Assembly: GCF_947077775.1 (NCBI RefSeq)
Contig: NZ_CAMTTE010000001.1
Coordinates: forward strand, 2,136,501 to 2,200,500
Length of the DNA: 64,000 bases
Direction: 5' to 3'
DNA from: Salinibacter pepae
GTDB lineage: Bacteria > Bacteroidota > Rhodothermia > Rhodothermales > Salinibacteraceae
The position numbers were made by a program, and so were the translations under genes. Each line of letters starts with the position of its first letter. Position 1 is the stretch's first letter. The notes beneath the pieces are model-generated. The model saw only the letters and a list, made by a program, of their open reading frames with translations. It was not told the DNA's origin and searched no databases. Positions 25,790-34,227 of this stretch are shown piece after piece.

Positions 25790-26758
25790 GGGTGTAGGCG
25801 TGATTGCGTTCAAGAGAACGAAGTCGCGTGGTGAAGCACCGGGCACGGCGATGTGCCCGGCGCGAAACCCTGCAGCGCCCATGAGATACCGGTGCAGTGT
25901 CTTCACTCGCGTGAAGGCGCTACAGGGCGCTCGGAGGCCGGAGTCCGCTCATCCCGGCAATTTTGCTTTGAGACACTGCACCAAATGACTTCAGTTCACA
26001 ATCAACGAAAGCGCTCCCATCCCCACGTCATACTGAGCACGGGACGGGGGTGCATTTGGGGATTGTGCGGCCCCGTCTTTCGGAAATATAGCCTCGTGCT
26101 GATAAAGAACACCCAGCACGGGCGTGGCCTTTCCAACGGATGATGAAGGCGGCGCATGCCGACTGTGCGGCCGCTTCGGTGGTGGAGAGAGGAAAAAGAG
26201 GAAGGAGTCTGGGGACATATTCCCCCAGACTGGTGGTTGAGGGGCTCTCCCTGAAGAGATGCGTGGAGGAGCAAGTCGGGAGTCAGTATATTACGAGATG
26301 GGCATTTTTGGGAGTGGCCGACGGAAGCAGACTGCTCCATACGCCAAAAGTGGAGTCCCAACTGTCCTCGGGCCCAGCGTTCGGAACGACGAGGTCGAAG
26401 TGCGGCCTTTTGCTGCTAGCGCCCTGCCGCACGAGAAAACGGCTGCGGTTGGGGCGGTCTGCGTGACGACGGCCAACACCCCCATGCGCGGCAGATCGGG
26501 CTGCCGGAGGGCCGTGCGGCGATTGGCCGGTACTCACACGGGGGAGCCTACAAGAATTGGTTCCCGAGGGGATCGGGCCGCGTGCACGACAGCCCCAATA
26601 TCTCTCAAGACGCGTTACGCCGCGGACCGTCGATCGCCGTGGACCGTCGATCTATGTAGGTCGGACTGCGGCCTGCGGCGCGACTCTTGGGAGATCGGTG
26701 GACGGCCGACCATCGACCGCGAAGCAGAGCGTTGCGCGGCGGCCTGCCGACCCACCCG
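25790..26758. other. Intergenic gap between csgG and the curlin genes
   Basis: Nearly 1 kb with no gene of recognisable family. It has a direct repeat cggaccgtcgatc near 26626/26642. It must contain the promoter of the 24926 curlin gene. Confidence 0.5.
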
Positions 26759-28126
26759 TCAGAAGTAGTACGTAATGCCGGCGCTGCCGCCCCAAAGGCT
26801 GTCGTTGAAGCTGCCCACGTCCTCGTTGTCCAGGGCGTCGTCCGCCGTGTAGCGCACGTCGAAGGCGGCGCTCAGCCCTAAGTCCGCGCTCACCATATAC
26901 TCTACGCCGAAACTGCCCCCGCCGAGGATCGAGGCAGTGTCGGTGAGGCGGTAGGGCTCGGGAAACTGCGTCACCACCCCGCCGGTCGCCCGCAGGAACG
27001 GCGTAAACCGGGCGCGCGGCGCAAAGTAGTACGTAAGGTCCAGCTCCGACGCGAGCACCAGTTCTCCAAAGTCACCGGCCGCACTGACGCGGCCGACGGT
27101 GTTGGTGAGCCCCAAGGCCCAGCGCGGCGACAGCGGCTGCCGGAGGGCCAGGGTGCCGGACGGGTTGAACGAGGAGCCCTGCACGTCCCCTTGCAGAATG
27201 TTGCCACCGCCGCCCACTTCCAGGCCGAAGCCGGAGCGGTTATCCGGTTGCAGCAGGCGGTCGAAGTAGTCGCGCCGGGTGGCCCGCTCTCTGCCCTCCT
27301 CGTAGCGCTCGATCACGTTCCGCGCCGCCGCCGTGTCCGCTGGAGAGAAGAGGCCGTCGCGCATGCCCTCAATGGTCAGTTGGCGCACCGCGGCGTCGAT
27401 GGCCTCCGTCACGGCGAGGGTCTTCGGCTCGTTGTACGAGATGCCGGCCTCCGCCTCCAGAAACAGGTTTGGCGCGACGAAGCGGGTGGCGTTTCCCTGC
27501 AATTGCTGCGAGATGATGGTTTTGGTGGTGTGGACGGTCTTCAGCACCTCGCCCGTCTGGGTGGACACGGCGCGCAGGTAAACCGTGACTTGATTCCGGC
27601 GGTACTCCCCGGAGCCTCCAATGGAGAAGAGCCGGAAGCCCCCCCCACCGGAGATCACGTTCGAGTCGAACCCGATGATGCCGCCCTCCAGCAGGATGCC
27701 GGCGAAGAGGAGGGGGGAGAGCGACTGGGCCTGGTTGCCCTCGTACTGCTGGCGGATGGAGCGGATGATGTCCCGCTCCTGGGTGAGGTTCGAGAGCCCT
27801 TTCCGCTCGATGGGCCGGAACCAGTCGGAGTCCGCGAGGGCGTCCATCAGGATGGCGGTCCCCCCCTGCGTGACGGCCCGGGAAAAGGTGGAGCCGCGCT
27901 CTTTGCGCTTGTACTGGCCCGTCTGGTCGCGAAACTGGTACACGGCGGTTACGACCGGACTGGCCGGCTGGGGGAGCGTCGTCATCGAGTCGTGGACGGT
28001 ACTCTCGATGCCCGGGTGGGCATCCCGCGTCTCAAACGCGGGATCCATGGAGGCGCACCCTCCCAGGAGGAGGACCGTGCCGGCAAGAAACGCAACGAGC
28101 GTGACAGGGAAAAGTCGGCGGTGCAT
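26759..28126 (-). CDS. csgG: CsgG curli secretion channel with extra C-terminal barrel-like domain
   Basis: Outer-membrane lipoprotein that forms the curlin export pore. From ATG 28126: hydrophobic LFPVTLVAFLAGTVLLLGGC with lipobox and Cys24, then the CsgG domain (VVTAVYQFRDQTGQYKRKER; LFAGILLEGGIIGFDSNVIS; QVTVYLRAVSTQTGEVLKTV; FLEAEAGISYNEPKTLAVTE). E. coli CsgG is 277 residues; here the CsgG-like part ends near residue ~290 and about 165 residues follow: a glycine-rich linker and amphipathic strands typical of an eight-strand OmpA/OmpW-like barrel (FGLEVGGGGNILQGDV ... GSAGITYYF), ending in Phe as outer-membrane barrels do. It is followed (3') by curlin genes and preceded by csgF. Confidence 0.9.
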   Translation of the reverse strand: MHRRLFPVTLVAFLAGTVLLLGGCASMDPAFETRDAHPGIESTVHDSMTTLPQPASPVVTAVYQFRDQTGQYKRKERGSTFSRAVTQGGTAILMDALADSDWFRPIERKGLSNLTQERDIIRSIRQQYEGNQAQSLSPLLFAGILLEGGIIGFDSNVISGGGGFRLFSIGGSGEYRRNQVTVYLRAVSTQTGEVLKTVHTTKTIISQQLQGNATRFVAPNLFLEAEAGISYNEPKTLAVTEAIDAAVRQLTIEGMRDGLFSPADTAAARNVIERYEEGRERATRRDYFDRLLQPDNRSGFGLEVGGGGNILQGDVQGSSFNPSGTLALRQPLSPRWALGLTNTVGRVSAAGDFGELVLASELDLTYYFAPRARFTPFLRATGGVVTQFPEPYRLTDTASILGGGSFGVEYMVSADLGLSAAFDVRYTADDALDNEDVGSFNDSLWGGSAGITYYF

Positions 28127-28417
28127 CGGTGAGCGGGTAAAGAGGGGCAAGGCGTACAGCAACTGTGGAAGCGGGTATTGCGCCGCGTGCGGAAGGCGAT
28201 AGGGCCACAAAGGCACCTTTAGGCACGCGTGTCTACGTGGGGCAAATAACGGACCAGGACTCCCATTCCCAAGATGCAGGAGAGAGCGTTGGCCTGCACG
28301 CGAGGGAACCCGCCCCAGCCAACGCGGCATGCGCGCCGGGAGACACCCTCCCAAAAAGAGATTGGAATCGTTCAGGCAGGAGGATGCCTCCGTTGGTCGA
28401 GCGATCCGCTTTAGGGG

Positions 28418-28858
28418 TCAGAACCGGGGCACTTCTACGGTCGTGCTCTCGCCGGACTGCTTATTGAACACACGGATGTTGATGCCGCTCGGCCCGGGCG
28501 TCACGTCCACGGTGAACCGCTCGAAGTCAAACGACCCCTCCTGCGTGAGATCGATGTCCCCAAATCGGTTCTGGATAACTTCCCGGGACAGCTGATTCAG
28601 CACCTGGCGCTGCAGGCGCTGCTCAAAGTTCTGGAGCGGGTCGTCGCGAAAGCGGTCGAAGCCGCCGCCCCCTTCAAACGGGTTCTGGTTGTTAGCCGTG
28701 TTGAGGAGGTACTGCGTGTTGCCCGGGGAGCCGCCGAAGACCGGGTTGATCGGTTGATAGACGAATTCCTGTGCCTGAGCCGCAGAGGGCCCACCGAGGC
28801 AGAGGCCGAGCAGAACGGAGGCGAAGAGCATTCCCAGGAGGCGCGGGTAGAACGTCAT
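28418..28858 (-). CDS. csgF: CsgF curli nucleation/secretion accessory protein
   Basis: 146 residues with a signal peptide (hydrophobic LLGMLFASVLLGLCLGG, cleavage before QEFVYQPINPVFGG). The mature N-terminus VYQPINPVFGGSPGNTQYLL matches the CsgF segment that plugs into the CsgG pore, and the C-terminal part carries the family's 'GDIDLTQEGSFDFERFTVDVTPGPSGINIRVFNK' beta region. CsgF couples secretion to nucleation by CsgB at the cell surface. It lies 80 bases downstream of csgE and 291 bases upstream of csgG. Confidence 0.93.
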   Translation of the reverse strand: MTFYPRLLGMLFASVLLGLCLGGPSAAQAQEFVYQPINPVFGGSPGNTQYLLNTANNQNPFEGGGGFDRFRDDPLQNFEQRLQRQVLNQLSREVIQNRFGDIDLTQEGSFDFERFTVDVTPGPSGINIRVFNKQSGESTTVEVPRF

Positions 28859-28938
28859 GGGAGGCGAGGGGTCAATGCGCGGTGGATGCTAGAAGGGAAG
28901 AAGAGCACTTCGTCCGGAGGGTGAACGTCCCCCGAGAG

Positions 28939-29697
28939 TCAGTATACCTCTCGGGGCTCATAGAATTCCTGGAGGTAGTACCGCGTTCGGGCCGCAGCCT
29001 GCCGGGCTGCCTTTCGGATCCGTTGGTATTCCGGGCGAAGCTGGGCCTGGAAGAGAGTGGTCCCCTCCACGGAGACCTGAACCTTGGACCCAAACTGAGG
29101 GAGGGGCTGCTCGTCGATGCGGATCGTGAAGCTGGATACGTCCTCCGGCTCGGTCCAGTGGTCGTTGAACGCGTCCTGAAAGTCCCGACCAATTACCGAG
29201 TGGGTCCGGTCGATAATGAGGCCGGCGACCGAAATTCCCTTCTTCACCCCAGTCGACGTTGCCCCGGCCGACTTTGTCCCGGCCGATTTCGCTCCGGCCG
29301 ATGCTGCCCCAGTCGGCGTACCACCCGAGGGTGAAACAGGTCGGTTCCGTGCCGCTTCCCGCGTGGAAGAACTTGCCGACGAGGGAGCCGACTCGGATGT
29401 AGGATCGTCTTCGTCTGTCACAAGCTCGGCTTCCGCGGCAGGGGCCGGTTCGCTGGCCTCAGCTGCAGCAATGGGAGCACCCGCCTCCTCCTCCGCCCGC
29501 ACGACGAGCGTGTCAAGTTGTTTTTCGTAAACTACGACCACCGGATCGGCGTCCGCAACGTAGACTGTGTCGTCGTGCACCGGAACCGTGTTGTTGTGCG
29601 CCGGTGGTGCGACGTTCGGTGACGCGTTTATGGAGGCAGCTCCTCCGATCCACGAGAGAAGCAGGAGGCCGAGCACAAGTGCTGACGGTCGTTTCAC
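28939..29697 (-). CDS. csgE: CsgE periplasmic curli adaptor with long linker
   Basis: The C-terminal ~95 residues are a CsgE domain (GLIIDRTHSVIGRDFQDAFN; ... SSFTIRIDEQPLPQFGSKVQ; 'YQRIRKAARQAAARTRYYLQEF'), the adaptor that caps the CsgG ring on its periplasmic side. The start is set at GTG 29697 because it gives a signal peptide at once (KRPSALVLGLLLLSWIGGAA); an in-frame GTG at 29820 is the longer alternative. Between the signal and CsgE domains is a ~130-residue acidic and Ala/Ser/Thr-rich linker with a tandem GAKSAGTKSAGATS stretch; E. coli CsgE is about 129 residues in all, so this linker is extra. First gene of csgEFG. Confidence 0.88.
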   Translation of the reverse strand: MKRPSALVLGLLLLSWIGGAASINASPNVAPPAHNNTVPVHDDTVYVADADPVVVVYEKQLDTLVVRAEEEAGAPIAAAEASEPAPAAEAELVTDEDDPTSESAPSSASSSTREAARNRPVSPSGGTPTGAASAGAKSAGTKSAGATSTGVKKGISVAGLIIDRTHSVIGRDFQDAFNDHWTEPEDVSSFTIRIDEQPLPQFGSKVQVSVEGTTLFQAQLRPEYQRIRKAARQAAARTRYYLQEFYEPREVY

Positions 29698-29820
29698 CGG
29701 CACAGCAGGCGTATTACTGACGAATGCTTTGCTGTAGGTACCATATCGGTTTTCGACTTTCGGGTCCAAAGCAATTCGGAGAACACCCTTCCAGTTCCCG
29801 ATCTTTGTCTTCACGGCCAC

Positions 29821-30264
29821 GATTGGTAAAATAATACCGAGTATGGTAATCTAAAAGATCAGCTATCTAAACCAGTTTCGGTTGAGACGGGAAGCTGCTG
29901 GAACATACGCGCTGGGCTTGGCCGGGCTGCCACTACGCCCGTAACCACTGCGCCCGCAGCCGCTGCGCCTACAAGTTACCCGGTCAGCCAAGTTGCCCGC
30001 TAAGCGCCCAGTTGTCCCGGGACGGTCCCGAAAAGACGCCAAAAAGACGACTCCAAGGAGGCGACCCCAAGGAGACGACACAGATGAACCGACACCGATG
30101 AGCATGCTCTACGACGGCGCATACTGTGCAAAACGGCACAGCTCACTTCCAGCAGTTCTCACGGAGGGGCGGAAGACACGGCGCTTTGCCAAATGCCATC
30201 CTTGGATGGCATCTCGCACATCCTAATCTGCGTGCTTTATCACTGTGGAAGTGAAAATCGACAA
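29821..30264. other. Intergenic stretch upstream of csgE
   Basis: No gene seen. AT-rich at 29820-29880, a likely promoter for csgEFG on the minus strand. A repeated cgcccgtaac/cgcccgcagc/cgc run at ~29935-29970 yields a spurious Arg/Ser/Gly-rich frame. Confidence 0.5.
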
Positions 30265-30440
30265 TTACGGTATTGAGTAGAGCGCGGTGAGCTGAGCTAG
30301 AGCAGGCTCAGAGATTGTTCTTTCGCATAGAACCACACGTTGACGTGACAGCGCGGGTCGCCTATGGGCCTAAGGCTGTGCAGAATAGGACGTATCGTGC
30401 GGAATAGGATGTGTCGCGAGGAATCCGGTCCAGGAAGGCA
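30265..30440. repeat. Inverted repeat, left copy (TnpB-element end type)
   Basis: Starts ttacggtattgagtagagcg, the LE motif of the 37.08-kb element, and runs through gagctgagctagagc ... gaatccggtccagg. It matches 35108-35263 in inverted orientation with scattered mismatches and one small indel. Its inner end abuts the duplicated VapBC-like module. Confidence 0.85.
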
Positions 30441-30524
30441 GAGGACCTGCTGCCGCTTGGCGCAAGATCGGGGAGTACGGATAGGCATCCACTTCGAGAG
30501 GGCAAGCAGTTCGTGTCCTGGGGA

Positions 30525-30938
30525 CTACTTGCCCAGCATCTCCACGAGGTCGAGGGGATGATAGGGCGTGAGGGTCGTCGATACAAAATCCGACTCGTTT
30601 CGAGTTGCAATTGCAGAAGCGCTGGCTGATGTCCCAGCAGCAGCAAGGTAACTGTCTTCAAAGTCATCGGTCCCAGGATTCTGAAGCGCCGTTCGTAGGG
30701 GTGAGCGTCCCATGGGAGCGAATCGCATCACGTCTGCCAGAAGGTCGAAGAGTGGGCGCGGATCGGTGTCTTCCCGCTCATGGGCCACGTACCAGCAGGT
30801 CGCGATTGATGTGGGTGCGACGAGACCATCGATGGTGTCGCGCTCGGCCGCAGCAATCAGCCGGACAGCCGTGCCGTGATAGGAACGGGACACAACGGCG
30901 GCATCGATGAGCACATTCGTGTCAAGTAGGACTGTCAT
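30525..30938 (-). CDS. PIN-domain toxin (VapC-like), copy 2
   Basis: Identical in all 137 residues to the copy at 12481-12894, with the same acidic PIN residues (Asp6 in LLDTNVLID, the DDFEDSY helix and NESDF). The antitoxin gene precedes it at the same 39-base spacing. Two identical systems in one chromosome give no new specificity; each antitoxin can neutralise the other toxin. Its flanks are transposon ends, so it sits on probably mobile DNA. Confidence 0.9.
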   Translation of the reverse strand: MTVLLDTNVLIDAAVVSRSYHGTAVRLIAAAERDTIDGLVAPTSIATCWYVAHEREDTDPRPLFDLLADVMRFAPMGRSPLRTALQNPGTDDFEDSYLAAAGTSASASAIATRNESDFVSTTLTPYHPLDLVEMLGK

Positions 30939-30977
30939 GTCAACCCGGTCAGGTATCGGAGGCGAGGAGCATTCGGG

Positions 30978-31277
30978 CTACTTGTGTTTCTCGTGCATCG
31001 CGTCGACCCAGGCCTCCGTATCCTCATCAAGGTCAAGGTCCGTCTTCGCCGGACCGAGAGCGTCGACCATCTGTCGAGTGCGAGGCGGGAGATCGTCAGG
31101 AACGGCATTTTTACCGGATGCCGATTCCGCTCTGGAGTCGCCTCCGCTTGGATCGTGGAGCAAGAGTCGGAAGTAGTCTTCTACGATCTTGGAGACGGAG
31201 GTCCCCCGCTCTTCAGCTAACTGCTTGGCACGTTCCTTCAAACCGTCGTCGAGACGAAGAGTAAGCTTTGACTTCAT
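30978..31277 (-). CDS. DUF6364-like antitoxin, copy 2
   Basis: Identical to the 12934-13233 protein: N-terminal ribbon-helix-helix (KSKLTLRLDDGLKERAKQL) and acidic C-terminus that should occupy the PIN toxin. About 180 bases of shared upstream sequence precede it, so the promoter was copied too. Confidence 0.85.
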   Translation of the reverse strand: MKSKLTLRLDDGLKERAKQLAEERGTSVSKIVEDYFRLLLHDPSGGDSRAESASGKNAVPDDLPPRTRQMVDALGPAKTDLDLDEDTEAWVDAMHEKHK

Positions 31278-31516
31278 TACTAGTTCTACCGGTATACGTC
31301 AACAAGTGCGCTTTTGTGACGTGCACCAGTTGCTTCGTTCTCTGTTCCTTCATCTGGGGCCCGTTCGGTGCTGCCGGGGTTCTGATTTCGGGGACAGCTC
31401 CAGCCGATCGTACGGGAATGAGTAACCGCTGGACCGAAGCGAACGTCCGCAGCTTGGTTTGGACCTGACCCGTGTTGGTGGACGTTTCTTCACTTTCGAA
31501 CCAACAGGTATTTACC

Positions 31517-31783
31517 ATGCCAAGAACCCGTCCACCATACCCACAGAAGTTTAGGGATCAAATCGTGGAACTGGCGCGAAACGGACGAACGCCATCGGAT
31601 CTGGCTGAGGAGTTTGAACCAACCGCGACAACGACCTCGGGCTGGCTGAACCAAGCCGATCGAGACGAGGGCAAAAGCGCCGAGGGCCTTTCCAGCGACG
31701 AACGGGAAGAGCTTCGCGAGCTCCGCAAGAAGTTGCGTGAGCCAAAGCAGGAGCGGGATATCCTGGCAAAAGCGACGGCCTAA
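31517..31783 (+). CDS. IS3-family transposase OrfA
   Basis: 88 residues, MPRTRPPYPQKFRDQIVELA..., an N-terminal helix-turn-helix (TPSDLAEEFEPTATTTSGWL) that binds the IS ends, followed by a leucine-zipper-like helix (DEREELRELRKKLREPKQER) and DILAKATA, the usual OrfA end. In most IS3 elements OrfA shifts -1 into OrfB; here both frames are the same and a TAA separates them, so the fusion transposase needs more than a simple -1 shift, or this copy has drifted. Confidence 0.88.
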   Translation: MPRTRPPYPQKFRDQIVELARNGRTPSDLAEEFEPTATTTSGWLNQADRDEGKSAEGLSSDEREELRELRKKLREPKQERDILAKATA

Positions 31784-31864
31784 TCCCAAGAGGGAAAAAG
31801 GCGATGTACCGCCAAAATCTTCCGGTTCATATACTTCTGCCAGGCCGAATTTCCAATCAGCGCG

Positions 31865-32716
31865 ATGTGTCGTGTCCTCGGTGTCAGCCGGAGTGGATAC
31901 TACGCATGGCGAAAACGCCTGCCCTCGAAGCGAGACCAAAAAGACGCGATGTTGACCAAACGAATCAGACAGATCCATGAGAACTCGCGAGGAACGTACG
32001 GGTCGCCTCGTGTCCACGCCGCTTTGCAGGCCGAAGGCGTCCGCGTCGCGAAAAAGCGCGTCGCTCGGCTCATGAAAGAGGCCGGCCTGCGAGGCGTAAG
32101 CCGTCGAAAACGGCCCTCTACGACCGTTTCTGGCGACACAGGGCGCCCCGTTCCCGACCTCGTGGATCGAGACTTTACCGCTTCTGGTCCCGACGAGCTC
32201 TGGGTGGCAAATATCACCTACGTGCCGACCCAGGAAGGCTATCTGTACCTGGCCGTCGTGATCGACGCCTACAGCAGGAAAGTTGTCGGCTGGGAGATGG
32301 CCGACCACCTGCGGAGTGAACTGGTGCTGGAGGCTCTGAACATGGCTGCCCGGCAACGAGAACCTGAGGAGACGGTCCATCACTCCGACCAGGGCTCACA
32401 GTATACATCAATCGCCTTCGGAGAGCGGCGGGAGGCCGAAGGGGTGCGTCCCTCAATGGGTTCGCGAGGCGACTGCTACGACAATGCGATGTGCGAGTCC
32501 TTCTTCGCAACACTCGAATGTGAGCTGATCGAGCGGGACACGCTCGCCAGCCAGTCGGAGGCTCGCCTCTCGGTCTTCGAGTTCATTGAGGGCTCCTGCA
32601 CCCCCGAGCGCCTGCATTCCGGGATCGGTTACCAGTCGCCGAATCGCTACGAAGAGGAGTACCATTCACGAGACCATTCTCAAACCGAGGAACCTCATTC
32701 ACTTGTCGCGGCGTGA
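31865..32716 (+). CDS. IS3-family transposase OrfB (DDE catalytic subunit)
   Basis: 283 residues from ATG 31865; the frame is open from 31784 and upstream codons (KIFRFIYFCQAEFPISA) are family-like, so the true start or fusion point is earlier. HTH_21 region (SRGTYGSPRVHAALQAEGVR) then the rve DDE core: first Asp in 'DELWVANITYVPTQEGYLYLAVVIDAYSRKVVGW', second in HHSDQGSQYTS, Glu in CYDNAMCESFFATLECELI. The C-terminal TPERLHSGIGYQSPNRYEEE is standard. Apparently catalytically complete. Confidence 0.92.
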   Translation: MCRVLGVSRSGYYAWRKRLPSKRDQKDAMLTKRIRQIHENSRGTYGSPRVHAALQAEGVRVAKKRVARLMKEAGLRGVSRRKRPSTTVSGDTGRPVPDLVDRDFTASGPDELWVANITYVPTQEGYLYLAVVIDAYSRKVVGWEMADHLRSELVLEALNMAARQREPEETVHHSDQGSQYTSIAFGERREAEGVRPSMGSRGDCYDNAMCESFFATLECELIERDTLASQSEARLSVFEFIEGSCTPERLHSGIGYQSPNRYEEEYHSRDHSQTEEPHSLVAA

Positions 32717-32898
32717 AAGCCGCGCACTGTCCACTTTATCGGGGGAGCTCCACATCGTCTGGGACTGTCCCTTCGAGAGCCAGTAGCCTTGGCAATCCAC
32801 AAAACGCCAGTGCCACTTCGCCACAGTCGACCACAGATCACCCGCTCGACGCGCTAAGGCATCAAGCTGATCTGTCCTGCCTAATTTGAGTTTGCGAG

Positions 32899-34101
32899 CT
32901 AGCTACCGGACAGTTTTGCTTTCAAACGAATGAGGCTGTTGCATCACCGGAATCGAACCGGAAGGTTGAAGGTGACCATGCCTTTGGCCAACCGACCCGT
33001 TCCGATGAGCAACAGCCTCTCTCTTCAAGATAGGATCGAGACCTTGATTGGCCAAACGCTTCTGCCGTTGCGGAAAACTCGGCACCGAAACTTGGCCCGT
33101 CTGCTGACTGGGCTCTACCAAGCGGAGCACGTCCACCTCTCGGCGATGGCCGACGAGTTGCCCGGACTGGCACAACAGACCAGCAAGACGCGTCGAATGC
33201 GGCGTTTTTTGAACAACGAGGAGGTCGAGCCGGATCGATGGTACCGCCCAGTGGCTCAAAGGCTTCTTCGTGAGGCCTCCGAGAGCGGCCGGTTGCGTAT
33301 TTTGGTCGACCGATTGGAACTGAGCGGCAAGCGGCGCCTGTTGGTCGGGGCGCTGGCATATCGCCGTCGGGCGCTGCCCCTCTGGTGGCGCGTAGAGCGG
33401 CAGACCGGTGCCACCAGAGCAGAGCTGCAGGCCAAGCTTCTTGGAAGAGTTGGCCGAGCTTGTGCCGCCGGAGGCCGAAGCGGTTCTGATTGGGGATGGA
33501 GAGTTCCATTCGGTTGATCTGCTGGAGAAGGCCAAACAAGAAGGCTGGGCCTACTGCGTGCGTTTGCATGCGGACACCTACGTGCGAACCGACGGAGAGC
33601 GGCCGTGGAGGGAGTGCCGGACGCTCGATCCGGCGGAAGGAGAGCGCCGATACGTCGAAGACGTTCGAATTGCGAAGAGCCGTGACTTCGGCCCAGTCAA
33701 TCTGGTCTGCCATTGGGCCGAAGGAGAAGAGGAGCCGTGGCGGCTCGTGACGAACCTCTCGCCTCGCTTCTCGGTCGTGCGTCTCTACCAGAGGCGCATG
33801 TGGATCGAAGAACTGTTCGGGGATTGGCAGGAGGAACGGTTCCACTTGCATCAAACTCGTCTTTACGCACCGGAAACGCTCTCGCGATTGGTTCTGGGAC
33901 TGAGTCTGGTCTACGTCTGGCTGGTAGCGGTGGCCAGCTACGTCGCCGGGGCGAGGCTGGCGCCCGCTCGTGGACCGGACTGGTCGTCGAGACCGGAGTT
34001 ATCTGGCAATTGGGCTTCGGTGGATCAGAAGGTGTCTTCGGAACCGAGAGCCGCCTCAAATGCGATTGTTACCCTACTTCTGAAAACTGTCCGGTGGCTA
34101 G
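32899..34101 (+). mobile_element. IS4-family insertion sequence with 9-bp target duplication
   Basis: 1203 bp bounded by 19-bp inverted repeats differing at one base: left ctagctaccggacagtttt, right (inverted) ctagccaccggacagtttt. Flanking direct repeats gtttgcgag at 32890-32898 and 34102-34110 are the target duplication. It is inserted in the start of a tnpB gene. Confidence 0.95.
32978..34083 (+). pseudogene. IS4-family transposase, two frameshifts
   Basis: Starts MPLANRPVPMSNSLSLQDRI and carries IS4-type features in three reading frames: N-terminal part and first Asp region (SGRLRILVDRLELSGKRRLL) to ~33435; then frame switch to 'SFLEELAELVPPEAEAVLIGDGEFHSVDLL' with the second Asp and the YREK-like YQRRMWIEELF; then at ~33958 another switch to VDRTGRRDRSYLAIGLRWIR ending LLPYF-TGA at 34081-34083, exactly at the right inverted repeat. 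The natural stop position shows the original reading. Not functional without repair of both shifts; could be moved in trans. Confidence 0.9.
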
Positions 34102-34227
34102 GTTTGCGAGTCAGATACATACGCTGGATTGATCTCTTCGGACCCGCGAGAAGAGTCCGTGTATGTCCCGGCTAAAGCGCGGGACCTTTACTGCGCTGCG
34201 GAGCGAGTGCTTTTAGAGTGCTCTTCT

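Larger units (their letters stand above)
30433..31457. repeat. 1.02-kb VapBC-like module, copy 2
   Basis: Near-identical to 12389-13413. It begins with the final ~50 bases of fic, showing the module was copied from the 12-kb locus or a common source, and ends at 31457, two bases before an IS3-family element. Confidence 0.95.
31460..32752 (+). mobile_element. IS3-family insertion sequence
   Basis: 1293 bp. Imperfect terminal inverted repeats of 24 bp begin TGGA and end GTGGAC (16 of 24 positions match between left TGGACCTGACCCG... and right TGGAGCTCCCCCG...). It carries orfA and orfB. The left flank is the VapBC module and the right flank is tnpB sequence; the 3-bp flanks differ (gtt, cat), so there is no target duplication and the element probably marks a deletion or recombination junction. 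Confidence 0.88.
32753..34227 (-). mobile_element. Remnant of a second IS1341-type TnpB element
   Basis: On the minus strand: element left end with the shared aaagcgcgggacctttactg block (34176-34227) leading to tnpB start ATG at 34120. The gene is interrupted after six codons by the IS4-family element (32899-34101), then resumes (LKLGRTDQLDALARRAGDLW; STVAKWHWRFVDCQGYWLSK) and is cut at 32753 by the IS3 element. It is a close relative of the intact-length element at 35439-37084; the 3' part of the gene and right end are missing. Confidence 0.85.

Noticed and set aside
29863-30105. Cys/Arg/Ser/Gly-rich minus-strand frame
   Set aside because: Produced by a short GC-rich repeat; no conserved features.
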